Of a stretch of DNA of 64,000 nt, positions 26,201 to 34,485 are shown one piece after another (the stretch's first letter is position 1; each line of letters starts with the position of its first letter). Source of the stretch: Streptomyces luteolifulvus (GTDB taxonomy: Bacteria > Actinomycetota > Actinomycetes > Streptomycetales > Streptomycetaceae); contig NZ_VZRB01000026.1 in NCBI RefSeq assembly GCF_008806595.1, positions 1 through 64,000 on the forward strand, read 5' to 3'. A program made the position numbers and the translations under genes. Under the pieces are notes generated by a model. The model had not been told where the DNA came from and did not search any database. It saw only the letters and a program-made list of their open reading frames with translations.

Positions 26201-27571
26201 ATGCGGGGGAACTTCCGACGCCCGGTCCCGAAGCACGGGGGCAGACGTGCGGCGCCGGGCCGGCAGCTCACCACGGGGATGCGCACCGGTCTGCGGTGGA
26301 AGCTCAGCGCGGCCATCGCGCTGGTCGGCGCGCTGGTGGCGATCGCGCTCAGCCTGGTGGTGCACAACGCGGCCCGGGTCTCGATGCTGGACAACGCGCG
26401 CGACCTCGCGGACGAGCGTGTCCAGATCGCCCAGCGCAACTACGAGCTGTCCGGGCGGCCGAACTTCCCCAACATCAAGATCGACGACCCGCAACTGCCC
26501 GGCGAGCTGCGGCAGAAGGTCGAGCAGGGCCGCAGAGCGACCTATGTCACCGACGACGCCCGCAGCGGGCCCGACATATGGGCCGCCGTGCCGGTGAAGG
26601 ACGGGCATGTGCTGTCCCTGCACACCGGGTTCACCGACCGCAGCACCGACATCCTCTATGACCTCGACAAGGCCCTCGTGATCGGCTCCATCGCGGTCGT
26701 CCTCGGCGGCAGCGCGCTCGGCGTGGTCATCGGCGGCCAGTTCTCGCGCCGGCTGCGCAAGGCGGCGGCCGCCGCCAACCAGGTCGCCAACGGCGAGCCG
26801 GACGTGCGCGTGCGGGACGCCATCGGCGGGGTCGTCCGGGACGAGACCGACGACCTCGCGAGCGCCGTGGACGCCATGGCGGACGCCCTCCAGCAGCGGC
26901 TGGAGGCCGAACGCCGGGTGACCGCCGACATCGCGCACGAGCTGCGCACCCCGGTGACCGGGCTGCTGACCGCCGCCGAACTGCTGCCGCCGGGCCGGCC
27001 GACGGAACTGGTCCTCGACCGGGCCAAGGCCATGCGCACCCTCGTCGAGGACGTCCTGGAGGTGGCCCGCCTGGACGGCGCCTCGGAGCGGGCCGAACTC
27101 CAGGACATCCTGCTGGGTGAGTTGGTCAGCCGGCGGGTGGCGGCGAAGGACCCGACGATCGAGGTGCATGTGGTGCACGAGTCGATGGTCACCACCGACC
27201 CCCGGCGCCTGGAACGCGTCCTGTTCAACCTGCTGGCCAACGCGGCACGGCACGGCAAGCCGCCGATCGAGGTCAGCGTCGAGGGCCGGGTCATCCGGGT
27301 GCGCGACCACGGCCCCGGCTTCCCCGAGGATCTGCTCGCCGAGGGCCCGAGCCGCTTCCGGACGGGCAGCCGCGACCGTGCCGGACACGGTCACGGCCTC
27401 GGTCTGACCATCGCGGCAGGTCAGGCCCGGGTGCTGGGCGCCCGGCTGACCTTCCGCAACGTACGGCAGGCGGGGGCGCCGGAGCACGTACCGGCGGAGG
27501 GGGCGGTGGCGGTGCTGTGGCTGCCGGAGCACGCGCCCACGAACACGGGCAGCTACCCGATGCTGCCGTAG
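26201..27571 (+). CDS. cseC: Sensor histidine kinase CseC
   Basis: A 456-aa membrane kinase that senses envelope damage. It has two membrane segments (about residues 35-55 and 158-179) flanking a roughly 100-residue extracellular sensor, a HAMP region, the dimerisation and phosphorylation motif with His246 (ADIAHELRTPVTG), and an ATPase domain with N-box NLLANAARHG, G1 DHGPGFP and G2 GHGLGLT. The ATG at 26201 is the first that gives a basic cytoplasmic N-terminus. It is the last gene of the sigE operon, followed by a repeat element with a hairpin. Confidence 0.96.
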   Translation: MRGNFRRPVPKHGGRRAAPGRQLTTGMRTGLRWKLSAAIALVGALVAIALSLVVHNAARVSMLDNARDLADERVQIAQRNYELSGRPNFPNIKIDDPQLPGELRQKVEQGRRATYVTDDARSGPDIWAAVPVKDGHVLSLHTGFTDRSTDILYDLDKALVIGSIAVVLGGSALGVVIGGQFSRRLRKAAAAANQVANGEPDVRVRDAIGGVVRDETDDLASAVDAMADALQQRLEAERRVTADIAHELRTPVTGLLTAAELLPPGRPTELVLDRAKAMRTLVEDVLEVARLDGASERAELQDILLGELVSRRVAAKDPTIEVHVVHESMVTTDPRRLERVLFNLLANAARHGKPPIEVSVEGRVIRVRDHGPGFPEDLLAEGPSRFRTGSRDRAGHGHGLGLTIAAGQARVLGARLTFRNVRQAGAPEHVPAEGAVAVLWLPEHAPTNTGSYPMLP

Positions 27572-27608
27572 GACTGCCGTCGCCGCGGGACAGGCCCCAG
27601 CCGAAGTC

Positions 27609-27671
27609 CGGATCGGCCCAGTCGCGGTCCATGGCGTCCTTGGCGAGACGCAGCCGCCGCAGCTTGTCCAT
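27609..27671 (-). pseudogene. Possible remnant of an AraC-type regulator N-terminus
   Basis: The minus-strand frame from ATG 27671 reads MDKLRRLRLAKDAMDRDWAD, which looks like the first helix of single-domain AraC regulators. The match ends there, and the remaining frame runs into antisense of cseC with low-complexity residues. Nothing of the DNA-binding helices follows. I call it a decayed fragment, tentatively; a chance resemblance is possible. Confidence 0.3.
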
Positions 27672-27718
27672 GGGCCGATGGTGGCACGCGGCACTGACAT
27701 CGGCCGAGATCGGCACAA

Positions 27719-27790
27719 TCCAGCCCGTCCGGCGTTTGAGAACGAGGTCCTTCGGGCCGACCGGGGGTCTGGGGGCAGAGCCCCCAGCCA
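27719..27790 (+). repeat. Streptomyces interspersed intergenic repeat, type A (copy 2), with terminator-like hairpin
   Basis: The core CCAGCCCGTCCGGCGTTTGA begins at about 27720 and matches the inverted copy at 8530-8624. It is followed by a hairpin, CTGGGGGC/GCCCCCAG with a 3-nt loop (27769-27787). It sits between the stops of cseC and the convergent efflux pump and could terminate both. Confidence 0.7.
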
Positions 27791-27814
27791 GCCCCGCCCT
27801 CAGCCGACCGCAGG

Positions 27815-29383
27815 TCAGACCGCCTCGGCGACCGTCTGCTGCGGCGCAGCCTCGTCGCTCTTCTCCGGCCCCGCCCCCTTCAGCGGAACCTCCTTCACGA
27901 ACACCGCCGCCACCAACGCGACCACCGCGACGACCGCCCCCAGCAGGAACGCCGTGTGCGTACCCGCCGACACCGCGTGCTGGTACGCCTCCCGTACCGC
28001 CGCAGGCAATGTCGGCAGACTCGGCGCATCCAGCTGCGCGGACCGCTCGGTCACCTTGGACCCCAGCGCCCCGGCCCGCTCGGCCATGACGTCCTGGACC
28101 CGGTTGTTGAACAGCGCGCCCATGATCGCGACTCCGAAGGACGCGCCGAGCGTACGGAACAGGGTGGTGGACGAGGACGCGACGCCCATGTCCTTCATCT
28201 CCACGCTGTTCTGCGCGACGAGCATGGTGATCTGCATCAGACAGCCCATGCCGAGACCGACGACGGCCATGAACACACCGGAGGTGAACCGGCTCGTGCC
28301 GGTGTCCATCAGCGACAGCAGATACAGCCCGACGACCATCAGGACGCTGCCGAGGACCGGGAAGACGTAGTACCTGCCGGTGCTCGTGGTCACTCGCCCC
28401 GCGACCATCGACATGACGAGCATCGCACCCAGCATCGGCAGGAGCAGCAGCCCGGAGTTGGTCGCGGAGGCGCCCTGCACCGACTGCTGGTACAGCGGCA
28501 GGAAGAGGGTCGCGCCGAACATCACGAAGCCGGTGATGAAGCCGATGACCGACATCAGTGTGAAGTTGCGGCTGCGGAAGATGTGCAGCGGCACGATCGG
28601 CTCGGCGGCCCTGGTCTGCCAGAACACGAACCCGATGAGCGCGGCGACGCCGATCCCGATGAGCTCCATGATCCGCGCGGACGACCAGGCGTACTCCGTG
28701 CCGCCCCAGGTGGTGACGAGCACGATGGCGGTGATGCCCACGGTCAGCAGGCCGGCGCCCAGGTAGTCGATCCGCGCCTGCGCCCGCTTCTTCGGCAGGT
28801 GCAGTACGGCGCTGATCGCGGCGAGGGAGACCACGCCGAGCGGCAGGTTGATGTAGAAGGACCAGCGCCAGCCCCAGTTGTCGGTGATGGTGCCGCCGAC
28901 CAGCGGGCCGCCGATCATGGCGAGCGCCATCACGCCGGCCATCATGCCCTGGTACTTGCCGCGCTCCCGCGGTGGGATCAGATCACCGATGATCGCCATG
29001 ACGCCGACCATCAGACCGCCCGCACCGAGGCCCTGCACGGCGCGGAACCCGATCAGCTCGCCCATGTTCTGGGCCATGCCGCTGAGCGCCGAGCCGATCA
29101 GGAAGATCACGATGGAGGTCATGAAGGCGCCCTTGCGCCCGTACATGTCCCCGAGCTTGCCCCAGATCGGGGTGGAGGCGGCGGTCGCGAGGGTGTACGC
29201 GGTCACCACCCAGGAGAGATGTTCGAGCCCGCCCAGCTCGCCCACGATCGTCGGCATCGCCGTGCCCACGATCATGTTGTCGAGCATCGCGAGCATCATC
29301 GTGATCATGAGCGCGAGCAGGACGACCCGCACACTTCTGGGCTGCTTTTCCGTCCCCGCCTCGACCGCCGCCGCGTCCGCCAT
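27815..29383 (-). CDS. MFS drug-efflux transporter (DHA2 family, 14 TM)
   Basis: A 522-aa proton-driven efflux pump. Typical DHA2/EmrB features are LDNMIVGTAMPTIVGELG in the first segment, GDMYGRKGAFM (motif A), RAVQGLGAGGLMVGVMA (motif B) and 14 hydrophobic segments ending in a charged tail. ATG 29383 follows GGGGAG; the frame extends 7 codons further. It is divergent from a TetR gene, and matching operators overlap both promoters, so repression by that TetR protein and relief by a drug is very likely. The drug is unknown. Confidence 0.94.
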   Translation of the reverse strand: MADAAAVEAGTEKQPRSVRVVLLALMITMMLAMLDNMIVGTAMPTIVGELGGLEHLSWVVTAYTLATAASTPIWGKLGDMYGRKGAFMTSIVIFLIGSALSGMAQNMGELIGFRAVQGLGAGGLMVGVMAIIGDLIPPRERGKYQGMMAGVMALAMIGGPLVGGTITDNWGWRWSFYINLPLGVVSLAAISAVLHLPKKRAQARIDYLGAGLLTVGITAIVLVTTWGGTEYAWSSARIMELIGIGVAALIGFVFWQTRAAEPIVPLHIFRSRNFTLMSVIGFITGFVMFGATLFLPLYQQSVQGASATNSGLLLLPMLGAMLVMSMVAGRVTTSTGRYYVFPVLGSVLMVVGLYLLSLMDTGTSRFTSGVFMAVVGLGMGCLMQITMLVAQNSVEMKDMGVASSSTTLFRTLGASFGVAIMGALFNNRVQDVMAERAGALGSKVTERSAQLDAPSLPTLPAAVREAYQHAVSAGTHTAFLLGAVVAVVALVAAVFVKEVPLKGAGPEKSDEAAPQQTVAEAV

Positions 29384-29419
29384 GGTTCCCACTCCCCTGG
29401 GCACTCCCCGGCCGGCGGC

Positions 29420-29486
29420 TTACTTGCCGCCCGGCTAGTTCACTACACTGGGAAGGTAGCCCCGCAACTAGCCGGGCGTCAAGTAA
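29420..29486. promoter_or_regulatory. Divergent promoter with two inverted TetR-type operators
   Basis: Two 21-bp sites in opposite orientation (29420-29440 and 29466-29486, one mismatch between them, 25-bp spacing) flank the promoters. Each contains a near-palindrome, ACTTG-8 bp-CTAGT in the second site. The pump promoter on the minus strand is TTGACG (29477-29482), 18 bp, TACCTT (29453-29458); its -35 lies inside the second operator. For the TetR gene, TACACT (29444-29449) is a -10 with the first operator at -35. Confidence 0.75.
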
Positions 29487-29505
29487 GTTTCTCGGGGGTG
29501 CGAAG

Positions 29506-30093
29506 ATGGGCGACACGATGGACGGCAGCAAGCAGCAGCGCCGCGGAAACACCCGCCAGCGCATCCAGGACGTGGCGCTCGAACTCTTCGCCGAGCAGGG
29601 CTACGAGAAGACCTCACTGCGGGAGATCGCCGAGCGCCTGGACGTCACCAAGGCCGCGCTCTACTACCACTTCAAGACCAAGGAAGAGATCATCGTCAGT
29701 CTCTTCGAGGATCTGACGCGGCCGATCAACGAGCTGATCGAGTGGGGCCGGGAACAGCCGCACTCCCTGGAGACGAAGCAGGAGCTCGTACGCCGCTACA
29801 GCAGGGCCCTGGCCGGGGCGGCCCCGCTGTTCCGCTTCATGCAGGAGAACCAGGCGACGGTGCGGGAGTTGAGCATCGGCGAGTCGTTCAAGAACCGCAT
29901 GCTGGGCATGCGCGACATCATCGTCGACCCGGACGCGGACCTGGTCGCCCAGGTCCGCTGCGTCAGCGCGCTGTTCACGCTGCACGCCGGGATGTTCGTG
30001 ATGCAGGACATCGAGGCCGATCCCGAGGAGAAGCGCGAGGCCGTCCTCCAGGTCGCGATCGACCTCGTGACCCAGGCGCATCAGGGTTCCTGA
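29506..30093 (+). CDS. TetR-family repressor of the adjacent efflux pump
   Basis: A 195-aa regulator with an N-terminal TetR helix-turn-helix at about residues 14-60 (TRQRIQDVALELFAEQGYEK, then VTKAALYYHFKTKEEII) and an all-helical ligand-binding domain. ATG 29506 follows a GGGGGTGCGAAG stretch; a second Met is at codon 5. It is divergent from the MFS pump and the 21-bp operators lie between them. The local arrangement is the classic drug-sensing one, and autoregulation is likely because one operator covers its own -35. Confidence 0.95.
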   Translation: MGDTMDGSKQQRRGNTRQRIQDVALELFAEQGYEKTSLREIAERLDVTKAALYYHFKTKEEIIVSLFEDLTRPINELIEWGREQPHSLETKQELVRRYSRALAGAAPLFRFMQENQATVRELSIGESFKNRMLGMRDIIVDPDADLVAQVRCVSALFTLHAGMFVMQDIEADPEEKREAVLQVAIDLVTQAHQGS

Positions 30094-30119
30094 GCGCCTG
30101 TCGGACGTCAGAGCCTGTG

Positions 30120-30845
30120 TCAGACCTTCAGGCCCTTGGCGCGCAGGAAGGCGACCGGGTCGATGGCCGAGCCGTAGTTCGGGGTCTTACGGATCTCGAA
30201 GTGCAGGTGCGGACCACTGGAGTTGCCCGTGTTGCCGGACCGGGCGATGTGCTGGCCGGTCTTGACGACCTGGCCGACGCTCACGTCGATGCGCGAGAGG
30301 TGGGCGTACTGCGAGTAGGTGCCGTTGCCGTGCTTGATGACGATGGCGTTGCCGTACGCCGGGCCGTCACCGGCGCCGTTGCCACCCGCCTTGACGACGG
30401 TGCCGCCGTGCGTGGCCATGACGTTGGTGCCGCTCGGCACGGCGAAGTCCTGCCCGCTGTGGGTGGACTGCCACATGCCGCCCGCCTGCGCGAACTTGGC
30501 GGAGAGGGCGTACTTCTTCACCGGGTCGACCCAGGAGACGGCCTTCTTGGCGGCGGCAGCCTTCTTCGCGGCTGCGGCGGCCTTCTTGGCAGCGGCGACG
30601 GCCTTGGCCTTCGCCTTCGCGGCCGCGGCGGCCTGCGCAGCCTTGGCGGCCCTGGCCTGCGCGGCGGCCTGCGCCTGGACGGCGCTCGCGGTGGTGGCGG
30701 CCGGGGCGGCGGCCGCGCTGGTGTCGGCGGCGACCGCGACCCCGGCCCCCAGTACGGCCGTAGCCCCCAGGCCGGCGGCCATGAAGGCCGCACGAGTACG
30801 GAGCCGGGACGTACGGGAAGAACGGGACGAGACGCGCTGGGACAT
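30120..30845 (-). CDS. Secreted M23-family metallopeptidase
   Basis: A 241-aa secreted lysostaphin-type peptidoglycan endopeptidase. The N-terminus has Arg residues and a hydrophobic segment ending VAVAADTSAAAA, a signal peptide. A long Ala/Lys-rich region (about residues 50-105, repeated AAKKA units) may bind wall polymers. The catalytic domain has zinc ligands in HSGQDFAVPSG and HLHFEI. It cleaves cross-links in the wall and probably supports growth or germination. ATG 30845 follows GAGGTTTCC. The roughly 280-bp upstream region could hold a long leader, but I could not match it to the ydaO riboswitch that controls similar genes. Confidence 0.92.
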   Translation of the reverse strand: MSQRVSSRSSRTSRLRTRAAFMAAGLGATAVLGAGVAVAADTSAAAAPAATTASAVQAQAAAQARAAKAAQAAAAAKAKAKAVAAAKKAAAAAKKAAAAKKAVSWVDPVKKYALSAKFAQAGGMWQSTHSGQDFAVPSGTNVMATHGGTVVKAGGNGAGDGPAYGNAIVIKHGNGTYSQYAHLSRIDVSVGQVVKTGQHIARSGNTGNSSGPHLHFEIRKTPNYGSAIDPVAFLRAKGLKV

Positions 30846-31238
30846 GGAAACCTCATGGGAACGGGGACAGGAAGACCACCCGGCGTTCAGACACCTGCCG
30901 AATGGGCCATCCCTTGGTAACCCCGCGACCAGCGGACTCCCAAACCCCCCATCTACGACGGGAGCTAGTACTCCACCGCAAAGCTCACCACCTATTGACA
31001 GAGCTGCCATCCGGGACGAATCCACCCATAGCAACCGGGTTGTTCCTTAACGGGCGAGATATATGTCCGTTTTGCCCAAATGACGCCATCCACTATTCCA
31101 CCTAGTAACGGACAAATCGCCTGTGCGGCATGTCACCGGCGGCAAAGATCCAAGCACCGGGGAATGTGACGGGCGCTACGCTGCTGGCCAGTCAACAAGG
31201 TTGGGGAATGTGACGACATGCCCCGAGGGGGAGGCCGA
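30846..31238. other. Long divergent intergenic region between the M23 peptidase and the NACHT gene
   Basis: Nearly 400 bp, less GC-rich than its surroundings (for example AGATATATGTCCG near 31058). On the minus strand it would carry the peptidase leader, including GGTCGCGGGGTTACCAAGGG around 30911-30930. No tRNA, riboswitch or gene is recognised. The right end holds the NACHT promoter candidates and the 13-bp repeats described separately. Confidence 0.5.
31159..31215 (+). promoter_or_regulatory. Paired 13-bp direct repeats around the NACHT gene's -10 candidate
   Basis: GGGGAATGTGACG occurs at 31159-31171 and again at 31203-31215, 44 bp apart. A -10-like TACGCT (31177-31182) lies between them and GTG 31239 follows. 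The repeats may be operator sites controlling the gene; no regulator is adjacent. Confidence 0.45.
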
Positions 31239-34200
31239 GTGGATCCGACGGTCATCGGCATCAGGCTTGCGTCGAGCCTGGTCGGTCCGCTGGTGAAGAG
31301 GCTGTTCGTGACCGAAGGCCCCGGCGCCGGGCTGGTCGACAAGCCGGTGCGGATATCGGGGTTCGTCTCGTTCAAGGGTGAGCACCGCACCCTCGACAAG
31401 GCCGCCCTGCTCAAGCTCTCCGCCGAGCTGGTGCGCCAGTCAACGAAGACCGGCGAGCGTCCCCTCCACGCCGACGAGGAACAGGCCGTCGTGCACGCCC
31501 TCGCCGACACCCTGCACGCCCTCGGCGACCTCACCATGACGGACGCCCAGGCCGTCGAGCTCGGACACGAAGTCCTGGCCGCCGGCCTCCGGTCCGCGAG
31601 CGGCAATCCGGACCGGGACCTGTCCTTCGACGCGAGCCTGCTCTACGGCAGCCTGCTCACCACGGCCTGTCTGCACATCGTCCACTTCTTCACCCAGCGG
31701 TCCACCTTTGTCGCCCGCACCCTCGTCGAGCAGAGCCGCCGGCAGCGCCAACTCATCGCCAAGGTGGACGAGTTGATCGCCCGGACGCCCCCGGTCGGCG
31801 GCACCGACACGGCCTTCGAGGAGCGCTATCTGTCGTACGTCGTCACCCGGCACAGCCATCTCACGATCTACGGCATCGACCTGACCGACTCCCCCGACCG
31901 CTGGCCCCTGGATGCCGCCTACCTCAGTCTCCAGGCGCTGGGACCGGCCGAGGACGACCACGCGACCGGGCCCGGCGGGCTGCAGATCGCCGCCGCCGCG
32001 ACCGCGCGGCCCGCCGAACAGGCCCTCGCCGAGCGCGACCGGGTGCTGCTGCGCGGGGTGGCCGGCTCCGGCAAGACGACCCTCGTGCAGTGGCTCGCGG
32101 TGACATCGGCGCGGGGCGAGCGCGGTGACCGGATCCCGTTCGTGCTGCCCCTGCGCAGTCTCGTCCGCCGTCCCGACGGCCTCCCGGCCCCCGACGCCTT
32201 CCTGGCCGCCGTACGCGTCCCCTTCCACGCCTCACAGCCGGACGGCTGGGCGGACCGGGTGCTCGGCGCCCGCCGCGGACTGCTCCTGGTCGACGGGATC
32301 GACGAGATCCCCGAGCGGGACCGCGAGCACACCCGCCGCTGGCTGCGCGACCTGCTGGACGTCTATCCCGGCAACCGGTGGCTGGTCACCTCCCGCCCCT
32401 CCGCCGTACGGGAGGACTGGCTCGCCCCGGACGGCTTCGCCGAGCTGGCCCTCACCCCCATGGGCCGGAGCGATGTCGCCGCGTTCATCGCCCGCTGGCA
32501 CGCGGCGGCCCGCACCGGTGCCCCCGAGGCCGACCTCGACCGCCTCACCGGCTACGAGCACGGCCTCCTCGACGCCGTACGGACCAAACCCGACCTCGGC
32601 CGTCTCGCCACCAACCCCCTGATGTGCGGACTGATCTGCGCCCTGCACCGGGACCGGCGCGGCTACCTCCCGCACGGGCGGCAGGAGTTGTACGACGCCG
32701 CCCTGTCGATGCTGCTCGCCCGCCGGGACGAGGAGCGGGACATGTTTCCCCGAGGAGGCGGCGAGGGCGTCCACCTCACCGAGCTCCCCCAGATCCAACT
32801 GCTCCAGCGGCTCGCCTACTGGCTGATCCGCAACAACCAGTCGGAGATGGACCGCGAGCGCGCCGAGCGCATCGTGGCGGACGTCCTGCCGTCGCTGCCG
32901 GCCGCCGCGGCGCAGGGCGACGCCCGGAAGATCCTGCGGTATCTGCTCGTCCGCAGCGGGCTGCTGCGGGAACCCTCCGCCGGCACGGTCGAGTTCGTGC
33001 ATCGCACCTTCCAGGACTACCTGGGCGCGAAGGCGGCCGTCGAGGACGGCGACTTCGGGCTGCTCGTCCGCGGTGCGGTGGACGAACAGTGGGCGGACGT
33101 GGTCCGCATGGCGGTGGCGCACGCCCGGCCCCGTGAACGGGCCGAACTGCTCACCGACCTGACCGGGTCGGCACGGCACCTGGACGGCCCGGCGGCCACC
33201 CGGGTACGGCTCCTCGCCCTGGCCTCACTGGAACACGCCACCCAGCTCGACCCGGCCGTCCGGGCCGCCGTGGAGCGCGACGCCGCGACGCTCATCCCGC
33301 CCCGGACCACGGAGGAGGCCCGCGCCCTCGCCTCGGCCGGCCCCCTCGCCCTGGAACTGCTGCCGGGCCCGGAGGGCCTGAGCGACGCAGAAGCACGAGC
33401 GGTCGTGGTCACGGCGTCCCTGATCGGGACGGAGGCGGCGATGGGGGTGCTGGCCCGGTTCCGGGACCATCGGGCGGTGGATGTCCGCGCCCAGCTCTCC
33501 TGGAGCTGGTGGCGTTTCGACACCCGACGGTACGCCGAGGAGATCATCGCCCATCTGCTCCCGGACGACCTCTTCTTCTCCGTGCGTTCCAGGGAGCAGT
33601 TGCGTGCCCTGTGCGACCTCGGCGGCAGGCCGGCCGTGCAGCTCCTCGACGGGACCGACCCGGCCGAGCTGAGCGCCGCGCCCTCTCCCGACACGGTGAC
33701 CCGCCTGCATGTGGGCGAGTGCGGGGAGCTCAACGACCTGAACTGTCTGACGCCCCTGCGCCGGCTCAGCCACCTGTCCCTGTACGGATCCCCACTGCTG
33801 GAGGAGCTCTCCCCGCTCGCGCGTCTGCCCTTGCAGCAGCTGTCCCTCAACCGCCTCGCCGGCCTCGAACGGCCTGGCGCCCTGGCCCCGTTCAGCGGCT
33901 CCGCCACCCTGTGGCACCTCAGCATCGGTGTGACGCTGATGGCGGCGAGCCTCCACGACGCCCTTCCGCAGGACGTGTCCCTGCGCTATCTGAGGGTCAC
34001 GCCGAGGGCGGTCCAGCACACCGGCCTGCGCGGTCTCCATCGGCGCTGCTCGCTGAAGACGCTGAGCCTGGGCGGACTGTTCGACGACCTCCCCGCCGCA
34101 GACCACGATGAGATCGCCCTGCTCCCCGCCTTGGAGGAACTGCGCCTCGTCTGGCCGCCCGGCGGATGGACCGGCCCGCCCCTTCGCGGCGTCACCAGTC

Positions 34201-34373
34201 TGCGAATCAACCCGTTCATGGGTGACGAGGACCTCTCAGGGCTCCACGCGTCCTTTCCCGACGTACAGAACGTCACGCTCCAACTCGCCCCGAACGTCTA
34301 CGAGATCCCCGATCGGATCCTTGCGCCCCTCCCGGTCCGACCCACCATCGTGAAATCGCACACGTCAGTGTGA
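31239..34373 (+). CDS. NACHT NTPase (NLR-like) with LRR-type C-terminus
   Basis: A 1044-aa STAND ATPase. An N-terminal helical region (about residues 1-250) resembles the all-helical domains that precede NACHT modules in actinobacteria. The NACHT domain has Walker A GVAGSGKTT at about 273-281 and Walker B LLLVDGIDEIPE at about 347-358, with downstream SRPSAVRED and NPLMCGLI segments. A helical arm follows, then leucine-rich-like repeats from about 820 (RLHVGECGELNDL, LSHLSLYGSPLLEEL, LQQLSLNRLAGLE). Bacterial NACHT proteins of this class are known to protect against phages. GTG 31239 is chosen for its GGGGGAGG ribosome site; ATG 31218 is open but lacks one. Phage defence is inferred. Confidence 0.9.
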   Translation: MDPTVIGIRLASSLVGPLVKRLFVTEGPGAGLVDKPVRISGFVSFKGEHRTLDKAALLKLSAELVRQSTKTGERPLHADEEQAVVHALADTLHALGDLTMTDAQAVELGHEVLAAGLRSASGNPDRDLSFDASLLYGSLLTTACLHIVHFFTQRSTFVARTLVEQSRRQRQLIAKVDELIARTPPVGGTDTAFEERYLSYVVTRHSHLTIYGIDLTDSPDRWPLDAAYLSLQALGPAEDDHATGPGGLQIAAAATARPAEQALAERDRVLLRGVAGSGKTTLVQWLAVTSARGERGDRIPFVLPLRSLVRRPDGLPAPDAFLAAVRVPFHASQPDGWADRVLGARRGLLLVDGIDEIPERDREHTRRWLRDLLDVYPGNRWLVTSRPSAVREDWLAPDGFAELALTPMGRSDVAAFIARWHAAARTGAPEADLDRLTGYEHGLLDAVRTKPDLGRLATNPLMCGLICALHRDRRGYLPHGRQELYDAALSMLLARRDEERDMFPRGGGEGVHLTELPQIQLLQRLAYWLIRNNQSEMDRERAERIVADVLPSLPAAAAQGDARKILRYLLVRSGLLREPSAGTVEFVHRTFQDYLGAKAAVEDGDFGLLVRGAVDEQWADVVRMAVAHARPRERAELLTDLTGSARHLDGPAATRVRLLALASLEHATQLDPAVRAAVERDAATLIPPRTTEEARALASAGPLALELLPGPEGLSDAEARAVVVTASLIGTEAAMGVLARFRDHRAVDVRAQLSWSWWRFDTRRYAEEIIAHLLPDDLFFSVRSREQLRALCDLGGRPAVQLLDGTDPAELSAAPSPDTVTRLHVGECGELNDLNCLTPLRRLSHLSLYGSPLLEELSPLARLPLQQLSLNRLAGLERPGALAPFSGSATLWHLSIGVTLMAASLHDALPQDVSLRYLRVTPRAVQHTGLRGLHRRCSLKTLSLGGLFDDLPAADHDEIALLPALEELRLVWPPGGWTGPPLRGVTSLRINPFMGDEDLSGLHASFPDVQNVTLQLAPNVYEIPDRILAPLPVRPTIVKSHTSV

Positions 34374-34485
34374 CGCACATCTCTAGCGACTTACCCTCCA
34401 GTAACCCTACGGTTCCCCTCGCGCCACTCGCCCCAACGAACATGCACCCGACAAAGCACGTATGGACGTGAGAGGACCCCCCACC

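Noticed and set aside
27815-30093. Mobile resistance cassette made of the pump and its TetR gene
   Set aside because: No insertion-sequence ends, flanking duplications or atypical base use; the order looks like ordinary chromosome.
30846-31000. ydaO-type c-di-AMP riboswitch upstream of the M23 peptidase
   Set aside because: The conserved core positions could not be matched by eye; kept only as a question.
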